A DNA stretch of 64,000 bases, taken from positions 56,210-120,209 of the forward strand of contig JBMNOE010000007.1 in NCBI GenBank assembly GCA_050942895.1, read 5' to 3'. This document shows, one piece after another, positions 8,721 to 17,246 of the stretch. Origin of the DNA: JBNRMR01 sp050942895 (GTDB taxonomy: Bacteria > Bacillota > Clostridia > Christensenellales > UBA1750). Under the pieces are notes generated by a model. That model did no database searches and was not told where the DNA came from. It saw only the letters and a program-made list of their open reading frames with translations. The position numbers were made by a program, and so were the translations under genes. Positions within the stretch are counted from its first letter, which is position 1. Every line of letters starts with the position of its first letter.

Positions 8721-9765
8721 CTTTTTTCACCTCGTCAAATTTATTTTCGCTAAGGAAAGCGCGGCCGATTTTATAGGCGTTTTCCATATCATCCCAGGAA
8801 GCCACCGAGGACGGGGCGTGGATGTACCTGCACGGCACTGAAATGCCGCCGCTGATGCAGCCCGCCGCCGCGGTGTGTATGGCGCCCATGTCGGTGCCGC
8901 CGGCGTTGCCCCTGCGAAGCTGCCACTTGGCCCCGGCGGACTTCGCCGCTTCTATCAGCGCGTTGGTCATGCTGCGGTTCACTATGGTTCCTCTGTCCAT
9001 CACTGTGAAAACAGCGCCGTCCCCCACCCTGCTCACCAGTTGGTGGCCTTCGCTTAAGGGGATATCATTGGCGGTGGTGCCTTCGAAGTTAAGGTTAACA
9101 TCGGGCTTTATCCTGTGCGCGGCGATGTGAGCGCCCCTTAAACCGCATTCCTCCTGCACGGTGAAGGCGGCGTAAAGGTCGCAGTCGTAATCGTCTTTCA
9201 GGAGCTGAACAATTACCGCACAGCCGATCCTGTCATCAAGGGCCTTGCCCTTCATAAGGCCTTCGCCGAAATCTTCAAACTTGGTGGTGAAACAGATATG
9301 ATCGCCCACGGCGACGTATTTTTCCGCGTCCTTCTTGGCAGTCGCGCCGATGTCAACGTATATCTGATTATACCTAAGAGCCTGCCCGAACTCCTCCCTT
9401 GTTTGCTGGTGGATGGCCTTTGCGCCTATTACGCCGGGGATATGCTCCTTGCCCACCACCACGCGCTTTGATATCATCACCCTGGGGTCGATGCTGCGGC
9501 AGTCGATTGCCAGAAGGCCGTCCTCGGTAATGCCCCGCACCAGCATCCCCACTTCGTCCATATGTGCGGAAAGCAAAACCTTCTTTGCGCCATCTTTTTT
9601 GCCGCTCTTTCGGACGATTAGATTGCCCATATAGTCGGTGAACATCTCGTCCACATAGGGGGCGATGAATTCCTTTATCTGTTTCCTGACGCGGCCCTCG
9701 TCTCCGCTGACTGCGTATATATCGCTTAAAGCGCGAATGATGCTTCTGTCTAATCGTCCAGGCAT
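8713..9765 (-). CDS. M42 family metallopeptidase (second of three in tandem)
   Basis: 350 residues. ATG at 9765 is preferred to the TTG at 9780 because GGGAGGAAA sits just upstream of it. Motifs LSAHMDEVG, KALDDRIG, TVQEECGLRG and CRYIHAPSS are present. The second metal site is LNFEGTT, so Glu replaces the Asp seen in both neighbours; this may change metal preference. It is clearly a paralogue rather than a recent duplicate, since identity to the flanking copies is modest outside the motifs. It overlaps both neighbours. Confidence 0.92.
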   Translation of the reverse strand: MPGRLDRSIIRALSDIYAVSGDEGRVRKQIKEFIAPYVDEMFTDYMGNLIVRKSGKKDGAKKVLLSAHMDEVGMLVRGITEDGLLAIDCRSIDPRVMISKRVVVGKEHIPGVIGAKAIHQQTREEFGQALRYNQIYVDIGATAKKDAEKYVAVGDHICFTTKFEDFGEGLMKGKALDDRIGCAVIVQLLKDDYDCDLYAAFTVQEECGLRGAHIAAHRIKPDVNLNFEGTTANDIPLSEGHQLVSRVGDGAVFTVMDRGTIVNRSMTNALIEAAKSAGAKWQLRRGNAGGTDMGAIHTAAAGCISGGISVPCRYIHAPSSVASWDDMENAYKIGRAFLSENKFDEVKKDV

Positions 9766-10790
9766 AGCTTTTCCTCCCAATCCGCGCCTATATTCGCGGC
9801 AAACTGCGCGATGAGCCTGGCGCAGTTGTCCAGCGTTTTTGTGCTCAGCACCTCGACGCTCGTGTGCATGTATTTAAGGGGCGTTGAAACCACCGCGCTG
9901 GCCGCACCGTTGCCTGAGATCTGCATCTCCCATGCGTCGGTGCCGCTGTGGCCGATGTTCGCCTCAATGTCTATGGGTATGTTTAAATCCGACGCGGCGG
10001 CCTTCAGCATGTCCAACACATTCGGGTGGACGTTTGAACCCCTGGTTAAAACCACCTTTTCCATGTCGAAGCTGTCATATATTGTGGCCCCGGGGATTTT
10101 CCCATGGCAGACATCGATGGCGATGGCGATGTCCGGCTCCACGGAATAGCTGCCTGTAAGAGCCCCGATGCCGCCTCTTTCCTCCTGAACGGTCGCGCAA
10201 AAAACCACCGTGCATTCCAGCTTTATTTTTGAAAGCAGCTCCATTGACCTGAGCATAACCGCAATATGGGCCCTGTCGTCCATTGTCTTTGATGCAAGAA
10301 AGTCGTTTTTAAGCTTCAGAGGAGGCAGAGGGTCAAAGCGCACCATATCGCCCACGGAAACATACTCTCTTACCTTTTCTTCCGGCAAGCCCACATCCAC
10401 AGAAAGCTCGTCCATCTTGTAGTTTTTGCTGTTATCAGTCACCAGATGCGGCGGAACTGCCCCCACGATGCCCTTAAGCGGCTTTCTTCCGTCCACGACA
10501 ACTTCGCTGCCGGGAAGCACCCTTGGATCCACCCCCGCCACGGAAGCTATGCGCAAAAAACCCCGCTCCAATATGTCCGTCACCACCATGCCTATCTCAT
10601 CCATATGGGCGGCGATCATTATGACAGGCTTGCCCGAGCCGATGCGGGCAAAGACGCTGCCCACGGTGTCGCGCCAGACATCATCCGTCTGCTGGCGGAA
10701 GTATTCCTCCACCGTGCGGGCCACGTCATTTTCATTGCCGCTCACGCCGGGCAGGCCCGTCAGACGGTTCAATACAGAAATATAATCCAT
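9750..10790 (-). CDS. M42 family metallopeptidase (first of three in tandem)
   Basis: 346 residues. The ATG at 10790 aligns with M42 N-termini; a TTG at 10817 would add nine basic residues that look like the ribosome site translated. Catalytic motifs are IAAHMDEIG, KTMDDRAH, ATVQEERGGIG, AIAIDVCHGK and PLKYMHTSVE. The QEERGG variant and KYMHTSVE ending resemble endoglucanase-M/FrvX-type members more than the two downstream copies. First gene of the 10790-to-4338 minus-strand run. Its stop overlaps the next start by 16 bases. Confidence 0.9.
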   Translation of the reverse strand: MDYISVLNRLTGLPGVSGNENDVARTVEEYFRQQTDDVWRDTVGSVFARIGSGKPVIMIAAHMDEIGMVVTDILERGFLRIASVAGVDPRVLPGSEVVVDGRKPLKGIVGAVPPHLVTDNSKNYKMDELSVDVGLPEEKVREYVSVGDMVRFDPLPPLKLKNDFLASKTMDDRAHIAVMLRSMELLSKIKLECTVVFCATVQEERGGIGALTGSYSVEPDIAIAIDVCHGKIPGATIYDSFDMEKVVLTRGSNVHPNVLDMLKAAASDLNIPIDIEANIGHSGTDAWEMQISGNGAASAVVSTPLKYMHTSVEVLSTKTLDNCARLIAQFAANIGADWEEKLCLDD

Positions 10791-11058
10791 CCCTCTATTC
10801 TTTTCCTTTCCCTTCAATAATATTTGCTAATATTTTTTTGAAAATGTTTGCTAAAAACTTTTAAAATCTTTTTAAGCTTCTTAAAAGCGCATGCCCCGCA
10901 CACCTGTTATGCTATATTTCTGTTTGCCGGCGTGCAAATGACCGATATTCCCCGCCAGCCCGCTATCCGACAGGCGGCTTGCTAAACTTATTATATCATA
11001 GAAGCTTTTCTTCCAACAGTGAAAAGATTACAATCAGCATATAAAGGATGCAAAATCA
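10791..11058. other. divergent intergenic region, M42 operon and MurG homologue
   Basis: No gene seen. On the minus strand a TATAAT lies at 10995-10990, with only a weak TTGGAA 15 bases upstream. This would give the M42 operon a leader of nearly 200 bases. That leader has a GC hairpin (GCCGCC with GGCGGG, about 10949-10980) and an AT-rich near-palindrome around 10858-10885. Whether it is regulatory is unknown. Confidence 0.35.
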
Positions 11059-11087
11059 TTGCAAATTTACATGGATGTTCATATACT
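11059..11087 (+). promoter_or_regulatory. sigmaA-type promoter of the MurG homologue
   Basis: TTGCAA (11059-11064), 17-base spacer, TATACT (11082-11087). RNA would start near 11094, about 33 bases before the proposed AUC initiation codon. Confidence 0.6.
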
Positions 11088-11126
11088 TAAACAGATGAAC
11101 GACTTTTCGAATTGGAGGGAACGACC

Positions 11127-12179
11127 ATCAAGCGCATCATATTAACCGGCGGCGGCACGGCAGGCCATGTCATGCCACATTTGGCAATTATCCCGCGCCT
11201 CAAGGCCGAGGGCTGGGACATCCAGTACATTGGCTCTGCGGACGGCATAGAGCGGGGCTTAATGGAGCCCCATGTCAGCAAATACCACAGCGTTTCAACG
11301 GGCAAGCTGCGCAGATATTTTGACCTGCGCAATTTAAGCGATCCCTTTCGAGTCATCAAGGGCATGTCCCAAAGCCTGGGCATTTTGAAAAAAGAAAAGC
11401 CTGACATCGTTTTTTCAAAGGGGGGCTTTGTTTCGGTCCCGGTGGCCTATGCCGCCGCCATGAGACGCATCCCCGTCATTTTGCATGAGTCCGACATGAC
11501 AAGCGGCCTTGCAAACAGGCTATGCGCGCCCTTTGCCAGCGTGATTTGCACCACATTCCCGGAAACTGCCAAGGCCATAGGGAAAAAGGCCGTCGCCTGC
11601 GGCACCCCCTTGCGCTCATCCCTCTTTGAGGGCAGCAAAATGCGCGCCAGGGGCGAATATGGCTTTAGCGGAGAAAAGCCGGTGCTGATGATAACCGGCG
11701 GCAGCAGCGGCGCTCAGGCGGTAAACGCACTGGTGCGCGGCGCTCTGGACATGCTCAAAGCCTTCGACATTTTACATATCTGCGGCAAGGGAAACCTTGA
11801 CATCTCCCTGGAAGGCAAGAAGGGCTATGTTCAGCGGGAGTTCATCGACATGGCGGACGCTTACGCCCTTGCGGACTTGGTCATTTCCAGGGCCGGCTCC
11901 AACACCATCTGCGAGCTCTTGGCGCTGGCGAAGCCGAATCTTTTGATCCCCTATCCCGCAACTGCCAGCCGGGGTGATCAGATAGACAACGCCCGCTCCT
12001 TCGAAAAGCGGGGCTTCTCAAAGGTTTTGATGCAGGAGGACTCCACGCCCAGGATCTTAGCTGACATGGCGATCGCCCTTTACAATAACAGGGAAAGATA
12101 TATATCCGCCATGAAAGACGAGCCTCTGGCCGACGGCTCCGCCATTTTGCTTGACCAGATTAAAAAATATGCCGGCTAA
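11127..12179 (+). CDS. murG: MurG/GT28 family UDP-glycosyltransferase, apparent AUC start
   Basis: About 351 residues, GT-B fold. The N-terminal glycine loop LTGGGTAGHV, the HESD motif, GGSSGAQAVN and the C-terminal SRAGSNTICELLALAKPNLLIPYP donor site match MurG and its YtvB-like paralogues. MurG adds GlcNAc to lipid I on the inner membrane face. Homologues start MKRIILTGGG; here the same residues begin at codon ATC (11127), seven bases after a perfect GGAGGG (11114-11119). The only standard in-frame candidate, TTG at 11112, overlaps that ribosome site and has none of its own. Initiation at AUC, or a G-to-C error or mutation, is implied. It is distant from mur-operon genes, so a second MurG-like enzyme is possible. 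Confidence 0.85.
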   Translation: MKRIILTGGGTAGHVMPHLAIIPRLKAEGWDIQYIGSADGIERGLMEPHVSKYHSVSTGKLRRYFDLRNLSDPFRVIKGMSQSLGILKKEKPDIVFSKGGFVSVPVAYAAAMRRIPVILHESDMTSGLANRLCAPFASVICTTFPETAKAIGKKAVACGTPLRSSLFEGSKMRARGEYGFSGEKPVLMITGGSSGAQAVNALVRGALDMLKAFDILHICGKGNLDISLEGKKGYVQREFIDMADAYALADLVISRAGSNTICELLALAKPNLLIPYPATASRGDQIDNARSFEKRGFSKVLMQEDSTPRILADMAIALYNNRERYISAMKDEPLADGSAILLDQIKKYAG

Positions 12180-12189
12180 CCGTTGACAA

Positions 12190-12437
12190 TTTTCAAAAAA
12201 GATGCTATATTTCATGCAAATAGCCGTCCTGCGGAGAAAACTGCGAGCATAAACGAAGCAAAGAGAGCCGGGCCAGGTGAAAGCCGGCAGTTCGCACATG
12301 AGGCGCCGCAAACAGGACTACTTAAAAGAGGATTTTCGCCTTGGTTGGCCATAGGTCAAAGGGCAAAAATCAAAAAGGGTGGAACCGCGAAAGCAAGCCT
12401 TTCGTCCCTTTGCAGGGATGAGGGGCTTTTTATTTTC
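12190..12437 (+). promoter_or_regulatory. T-box riboswitch upstream of glyS
   Basis: The 278-base gap before glyS holds the conserved T-box antiterminator sequence AGGGTGGAACCGCG (12376-12389). A Stem I-like region lies around 12250-12310, with the AGGTGAAAGCC apical motif. A GGC triplet at 12302-12304 is a plausible glycine specifier. A terminator follows: stem AAGCC...GGGGCTT with TTTTTATTTT (12394-12437). Uncharged tRNA-Gly binding would disrupt the terminator and let glyS be read. Confidence 0.92.
12394..12437 (+). terminator. regulated terminator of the glyS T-box
   Basis: The AAGCC arm near 12394 pairs with GGGGCTT at 12421-12427, with an inner CCCTTTGCAGGG hairpin, followed by TTTTTATTTT. 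Mutually exclusive with the antiterminator that uses the AGGGTGGAACCGCG motif. Confidence 0.75.
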
Positions 12438-12457
12438 TTCCGAAAGGGTGTAAAAAA

Positions 12458-13864
12458 ATGAATGAGAACAAAAACGCAGGGAATAAGGCAACCATGGAAA
12501 AGATCGTCGCCCTGTGCAAGACCAGAGGCTATATCTTTTCCGGCAGCGAAATTTACGGCGGCCTTGCCAACACCTGGGACTACGGCCCTTTGGGCGTAGA
12601 GTTTAAAAACAATGTTAAAAAGGCCTGGTGGCAAAAGTTTGTGCAGGAAAGCCCCTATAACGTGGGGGTTGACTGCGCCATTTTGATGAACCCCCAGGTC
12701 TGGGTGGCCAGCCAGCATGTGGTGAACTTCAACGATCCTTTGATCGACTGCAAAAGCTGCAAGATGCGCCACCGGGCCGATCAGCTTATCGAGGGCTATA
12801 ACGCTAAAAAGGGCGTTGAGATGGCTGTGGACGGCATGAGCAACGAGGCCATGACGGAGTACATTATCGAACAAAAAGTGGCCTGCCCCTCCTGCGGCAA
12901 GAGCAACTTCACCGCCATACGCAAGTTCAACATGATGTTCAAGACCTTTCAGGGCGTCACCGAGGATAGCCAGTCAGAGATCTATCTGCGCCCGGAGACC
13001 GCCCAGGGAATCTTCGTAAACTTTAAAAACGTGCAGCGCTCATCCCGCAAGCGCATCCCCTTCGGCATCGCCCAGGTGGGCAAGAGCTTTAGGAACGAGA
13101 TCACCCCCGGCAACTTCATTTTCCGCACCCGCGAGTTCGAGCAGATGGAGCTGGAGTTCTTCTGCAAACCGGGCGATGACATGGAGTGGTTTGAGTATTG
13201 GCGCGCCTTCTGCCGCGACTGGCTCTACTCCCTGGGCATAAAGGAAGAAAACCTGCGCCTGCGCGACCATTCCCCCGAGGAGCTCTCCCACTACTCAAAA
13301 GCCACCACGGACTTTGAGTTCCTGTTCCCCTTTGGCTGGGGCGAGCTTTGGGGCGTCGCCAACAGAACGGACTTCGACCTTAAGCAGCATCAGGAACATT
13401 CGGGCGAAAACATGGAGTTTATCGACCCCGTCACAAACGAGCGCTATATCCCCTACTGCGTTGAGCCCTCGCTGGGCGCGGACAGAGTCGCTCTGGCATT
13501 TTTGTGCAACGCCTACGACGAGGAGGAGATCAAGCCCGGCGATTCCAGAGTGGTTCTTCGCCTGCACCCCGCCCTTGCGCCCTACAAATGCGCCGTTTTT
13601 CCGCTGCAAAAGAAGCTTTCGCCCTTTGCGGAAACGATCTACAGCGAGCTGCGCAAATATTTCCCCGTTGAATACGATGAAACAGGCTCCATCGGCAAGC
13701 GCTACCGCCGCCAGGATGAGATCGGCACGCCGCTTTGCATCTGCGTGGATTTTGACTCCGAGCCTACCGGCAAGGTCACCGTCCGAGACCGGGACAGCAT
13801 GGAGCAGGACCTGGTGGACATCGCCGATCTTCGCGCCTACATACAGGGCAAAATAGAGTTTTAA
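12458..13864 (+). CDS. glyS: glycyl-tRNA synthetase, single-chain (alpha2) type
   Basis: 468 residues, the homodimeric class II enzyme found in many Firmicutes, archaea and eukaryotes rather than the alpha2beta2 GlyQ/GlyS form. An N-terminal GYIFSGSEIYGGLANTWDYGP opens the catalytic core. Two Cys pairs (CKSC at about 98-101 and CPSCGK at about 143-148) probably bind zinc. RPETAQGIFVNF (motif 2 region), FRNEITPGNFIFRTREFEQ and the motif 3 segment SLGADRVALAFL are present, followed by an anticodon-binding domain. Expression is predicted to be controlled by the T-box in front. Confidence 0.97.
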   Translation: MNENKNAGNKATMEKIVALCKTRGYIFSGSEIYGGLANTWDYGPLGVEFKNNVKKAWWQKFVQESPYNVGVDCAILMNPQVWVASQHVVNFNDPLIDCKSCKMRHRADQLIEGYNAKKGVEMAVDGMSNEAMTEYIIEQKVACPSCGKSNFTAIRKFNMMFKTFQGVTEDSQSEIYLRPETAQGIFVNFKNVQRSSRKRIPFGIAQVGKSFRNEITPGNFIFRTREFEQMELEFFCKPGDDMEWFEYWRAFCRDWLYSLGIKEENLRLRDHSPEELSHYSKATTDFEFLFPFGWGELWGVANRTDFDLKQHQEHSGENMEFIDPVTNERYIPYCVEPSLGADRVALAFLCNAYDEEEIKPGDSRVVLRLHPALAPYKCAVFPLQKKLSPFAETIYSELRKYFPVEYDETGSIGKRYRRQDEIGTPLCICVDFDSEPTGKVTVRDRDSMEQDLVDIADLRAYIQGKIEF

Positions 13865-13900
13865 CAGGCTTACGCAGTTTGAAAGAGCAAAGGCAGAGGC

Positions 13901-14608
13901 ATGGAAATAAGGCTGATTGATGAATATAACGAATGCGGGCATCTGATTTTCTGTGAAAACCTTCCTGGCGCTTTTCTACGGGGCAGAACAAGGGATGAAG
14001 CCCTTTCGAAGCTTGCAGGCGAGGCGGAAAGCTATCTGCTCTGGCTGGGGCGCAAAATTCCATTATGCGGCATTTCCCATCTTATAGTTCAGGAGAAGAA
14101 AAGCGGCCTTGAGATCTGTGACGCCGACAGCGATGTGATTTTTGACAGCGAACGCATTGCTCTTTCATCCGAGGAATATGAAGGACTCAAGCTCCTTGCA
14201 CTCAAGTCCGCCGCAGATTTCCAGGCTCTTTACGATTCCATACCCCAAAAGGACGAAGCCCTTTGGCCGCCGAGAAACACTTTTTATGGCTTCGTCCCCC
14301 GAACCGCTCGGGCGATGTACCTGCACACAATGAATGTCAACAGCTACTATTTCGGCGAGATCGGCGTCACGGTGAAAAACGGCCCGGACATCCTCTGCTG
14401 CCGAAAGGAGGGCTTTCGCCTGCTGGAGGAAAGCAGCGATTTCATTGTAAATCCCGTTGTTGACGGCAGCTATGGCGAACAGTGGAGCCTTAAAAAGATG
14501 CTGAGGCGCTTTCTATGGCATGACCGCATACACGCCAAGGCCATGTATCGCGCCGGCGTCGGGATATGCGGACGAAGCCTTGTAGCCGATCCCTTCTTCT
14601 TTGGTTAA
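13901..14608 (+). CDS. HicB-like domain fused to a DinB-like domain
   Basis: 235 residues, not a standard family. Residues 1-50 look like the HicB antitoxin-type fold: an LPGAFLRGRTRDEALSKLAGEAESYL pattern, with LPG and a regularly spaced helix. Residues 105-235 resemble the DinB/YfiT four-helix metal-binding fold, with candidate ligands His142 (in YLHTMN), His207 and His211 (HDRIHAKAMY). HicB-like modules bind DNA or protein; DinB-like proteins are often thiol-dependent metalloenzymes. No HicA toxin is encoded beside it. It starts 36 bases after glyS and may be co-transcribed. Function unknown. Confidence 0.6.
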   Translation: MEIRLIDEYNECGHLIFCENLPGAFLRGRTRDEALSKLAGEAESYLLWLGRKIPLCGISHLIVQEKKSGLEICDADSDVIFDSERIALSSEEYEGLKLLALKSAADFQALYDSIPQKDEALWPPRNTFYGFVPRTARAMYLHTMNVNSYYFGEIGVTVKNGPDILCCRKEGFRLLEESSDFIVNPVVDGSYGEQWSLKKMLRRFLWHDRIHAKAMYRAGVGICGRSLVADPFFFG

Positions 14609-14638
14609 CTCGAAGCTAAACAGCGATGCTTTTTTCTC

Positions 14639-15403
14639 TTACAGCTCCAAAACCATGCCGTCGTGGGTTATCACGGCCTTTTCGCCGAAAAGCGCCTTGA
14701 CCTTTAGCTCCCAGCCATCAGGATCGTTCATTATCGTCCGTCCATGGTGCATGTAGATGAGATTGTCCACCTTTTTTTCAGCCGCGTGCTTTGCTACCTC
14801 GCCGGGGTCATGATGCCCGGTTTCCATCAGCAGAAAGTCACATGGAAGCCAGGAATCCAGCTCTGAGATGTCCTTTACGTCCCCCGAATAGACGATCCGC
14901 CTGCCCCGCGCTTCTATCAGATATGAAAACGATTGCCAGCCATTGTCCTCGCTCCATTTCAGGTGGCTGTTGTGCATGGCGGTCACCTTGATGCCGCCGT
15001 CATCGAACAGCAGACCATCCCGAACTCTCCGGGGCGATATCTCAAAATCTACCTCGAAATTTCCTTCCGTTGCGCTCAAGGTCATCATCGCGCCATCGTA
15101 TGTGCTCATGTTGGAAGTGAAGACATCTATCTCATGGCTGATGGGCCTTTTTTGCGTATATCTAAGCTTTCTTATTACCCAAAGTAGATTGCCGAGGCCC
15201 CCCACATGGTCCATGTGCGGGTGGCTTATAATTATTTTTCTAGTCTTTAAAATATCCAGACCCATGTTATGGGCGGTGTAGGAGCAGCCCTCGCCTACAT
15301 CGAAAAAATATAGCCCTTCCCCCGTATCCAGCGCCACCGAGGTATGCTTTCTTCCCGGCATGGGCTCTGTGCCCGAACAGGTGCCTAAAAAAATGATACG
15401 CAT
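14639..15403 (-). CDS. RNase Z-like MBL-fold hydrolase
   Basis: 254 residues. ATG at 15403 is chosen because GGGGGG lies nearby upstream and MRIIFLGTCSG is the standard first strand of the family. Motifs: SHPHMDHVGG, HNSHLKW, YSGDVKD, METGHHD and YMHHGR, all metal ligands of the tRNase Z/ElaC and arylsulfatase-type MBL subgroup. The flexible arm typical of true tRNase Z is not evident, so the substrate is uncertain; other phosphodiesters are possible. It is convergent with the HicB-DinB gene and divergent from the cell-wall hydrolase gene. Confidence 0.8.
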   Translation of the reverse strand: MRIIFLGTCSGTEPMPGRKHTSVALDTGEGLYFFDVGEGCSYTAHNMGLDILKTRKIIISHPHMDHVGGLGNLLWVIRKLRYTQKRPISHEIDVFTSNMSTYDGAMMTLSATEGNFEVDFEISPRRVRDGLLFDDGGIKVTAMHNSHLKWSEDNGWQSFSYLIEARGRRIVYSGDVKDISELDSWLPCDFLLMETGHHDPGEVAKHAAEKKVDNLIYMHHGRTIMNDPDGWELKVKALFGEKAVITHDGMVLEL

Positions 15404-15541
15404 ATGGTATACCCCCCGCTTTAATATACAAGTAATTTCTGGCAATTTTATTCTATCATCTTCTGCGGGAGGTTTCAATTGCGGTTTCTTCGCATATTAT
15501 ATCCTTTTATGGAGAACCTATCCAGAAAAGGAGATGAGCTC

Positions 15542-16066
15542 ATGTATTTTTACAAACATTTCAAAAATATTAAAATTGCTTTTGCTGTGGCCGCTGCCGT
15601 TATAATGATTCAGTCGTCTTTCGCGGGCGCCGCTCTTGCTCATTACGGCGAAGCCATCACCGTTGTGGTAAAAAGCGTGGAGACCATTGAAACCGAGGAG
15701 CCTGTCTACAGCCAAAGCGACATCGACGAACTGGCGAGGATAATCTACTGGGAGGCCAGAGGCGAGGTCATCGAGGGGCAGTTGGCGGTTGCAAACGTGG
15801 TCATAAACAGATTAAACAGCGATGATTTTCCCAGCACAATGAAGGGCGTCATATCCCAGGAAAACCAGTTCACCCCCTATGCCAGGGCCGACTATTACAC
15901 CGTCAGCGTCCCCGATGAGTACTATGCCGTGGCGGAGATCGCCCTTGCAGGCGACAGAGTGGTGGATGAAAATGTCCTCTGGTTCCGTTCTGACTCCAAG
16001 CCCGACAGATGGTATAAGGCTGTATACACAATCAGCATAGGCGGTCATCACTTCTACGGGCTGTAA
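15542..16066 (+). CDS. secreted SleB-like cell-wall hydrolase
   Basis: 174 residues. The ATG at 15542 has AAGGAG eight bases upstream. A signal peptide is clear: basic start, hydrophobic stretch at 11-28, and a likely cleavage near the AGAALA segment. The mature part is a Hydrolase_2/SleB catalytic domain (ARIIYWEARGEVIEGQLAVA with the catalytic Glu, then VINRLNSDDFP and QFTPYA). SleB and CwlJ relatives cut cortex peptidoglycan during germination, but non-sporulation members exist. A peptidoglycan-binding domain is absent. Monocistronic. Confidence 0.85.
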   Translation: MYFYKHFKNIKIAFAVAAAVIMIQSSFAGAALAHYGEAITVVVKSVETIETEEPVYSQSDIDELARIIYWEARGEVIEGQLAVANVVINRLNSDDFPSTMKGVISQENQFTPYARADYYTVSVPDEYYAVAEIALAGDRVVDENVLWFRSDSKPDRWYKAVYTISIGGHHFYGL

Positions 16067-16121
16067 ATTTCTTGTTATCATTTTCAAAAACGCAGCCGCG
16101 CCGCTGAAAAGAACAAAGTGA

Positions 16122-16150
16122 TTGTTTTAAAAGGTCAGATGATGTAGAAT
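16122..16150 (+). promoter_or_regulatory. sigmaA-type promoter of pfkA
   Basis: TTGTTT (16122-16127), 17-base spacer, TAGAAT (16145-16150); about 36 bases before the pfkA ATG, which has its own GGAGG. Confidence 0.55.
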
Positions 16151-16186
16151 AAAAGAGTATATCCCATCTGCATCGGAGGACAAAAA

Positions 16187-17188
16187 ATGGATATTTCCAT
16201 CAGGGAAAACAGCGCAAAGAAAAAAATCAGGCGCATAGGAGTGCTCACAAGCGGCGGCGATGCACCGGGAATGAACGCCGCCATAAGGGCCGTGGTTAGA
16301 AACTGCATACAGAATAACATCATTCCAATCGGCATACACAGGGGCTATAACGGCCTTTTGAACAGCGATGTGCGACCCCTTGACGCGAGGGCCGTCAACA
16401 GGATTACATCCATGGGGGGGACAATGCTCTACACCGCCCGCTGCGACGAGTTTAAGACCTTGGAAGGCCAGAAAAAAGGGGCCGAGGTCTGTCAATACCT
16501 GGGCATAGACGGCCTTATATGCATCGGCGGCGACGGCACCCTCAGGGGTGTGGAGGCCATATCCAAGCTGGGCGTGAACGCCGTGGGCATACCCGCCACC
16601 ATAGACAACGATATCCCCTGCACCCATTACTCAATCGGCTTTGACACCGCCGCCAACACCGCAATCGATGCAATCGACAAGCTGGCGGACACAATGCGCT
16701 CCCACGAGCGGGCCTCTGTTGTGGAGGTCATGGGCAGGGACGCCGGCCATCTGGCCCTTTACGTCGGCCTAGCAGTGGGCGCGACCAGCATACTCATCCC
16801 CGAGATCGATTGCGACTGTGAGGCGGACTTGGTGGAAAAAATTCGGGAAAGCCGCTATAATGGCAAACGCCATTTCCTGGTGATAATTGCCGAGGGCGTG
16901 GGCGGCGCGGCGGAGATCGCCGAGAAAATAAGGCGCGATACGGGCGTTGAAGCCAGGGTGACTACGTTGGGCCATGTGCAACGGGGAGGAAGCCCCTCCG
17001 CAAGGGATAGGGTTATGGCCAGCAGGATGGGCCACTACGCCGTTGAAAAGCTGGTGGAAGGCCAGACAGACCTGATAGTCTGTTATCGAAACTCACAGAT
17101 ATGCTCCGTGCCCATAAGCGAGGCTTTCACAATGACAAAGGGCCTTGACGAGTATATGTACCGCGTTGCGCAGGATATATCCATATAG
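16187..17188 (+). CDS. pfkA: 6-phosphofructokinase
   Basis: 333 residues, ATP-dependent bacterial type. It phosphorylates fructose-6-phosphate in glycolysis in the cytoplasm. TSGGDAPGMNAAIRAVVR binds ATP, GGDGTLRG carries the ATP/Mg contact, and PATIDNDI holds the catalytic Asp (TIDND). MGRDAGHLAL and HVQRGGSPSARDR contact fructose-6-phosphate and the effector. The Gly after GGD (GGDGT) indicates ATP rather than pyrophosphate as donor. N-terminal extension of about 15 basic residues before the first strand. A terminator follows directly. Confidence 0.96.
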   Translation: MDISIRENSAKKKIRRIGVLTSGGDAPGMNAAIRAVVRNCIQNNIIPIGIHRGYNGLLNSDVRPLDARAVNRITSMGGTMLYTARCDEFKTLEGQKKGAEVCQYLGIDGLICIGGDGTLRGVEAISKLGVNAVGIPATIDNDIPCTHYSIGFDTAANTAIDAIDKLADTMRSHERASVVEVMGRDAGHLALYVGLAVGATSILIPEIDCDCEADLVEKIRESRYNGKRHFLVIIAEGVGGAAEIAEKIRRDTGVEARVTTLGHVQRGGSPSARDRVMASRMGHYAVEKLVEGQTDLIVCYRNSQICSVPISEAFTMTKGLDEYMYRVAQDISI

Positions 17189-17217
17189 ATTGCCGGCCGT
17201 GCCGGTTAAATCATAGG

Positions 17218-17246
17218 CGGGAGAGTGTTTTTTCTCCCGTCTTTTC
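17218..17246 (+). terminator. terminator after pfkA
   Basis: CGGGAGA (17218-17224) pairs with TCTCCCG (17233-17239), followed by TCTTTTC. The right arm and its tail are repeated immediately (TCTCCCGTCTTTT twice). Confidence 0.7.
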
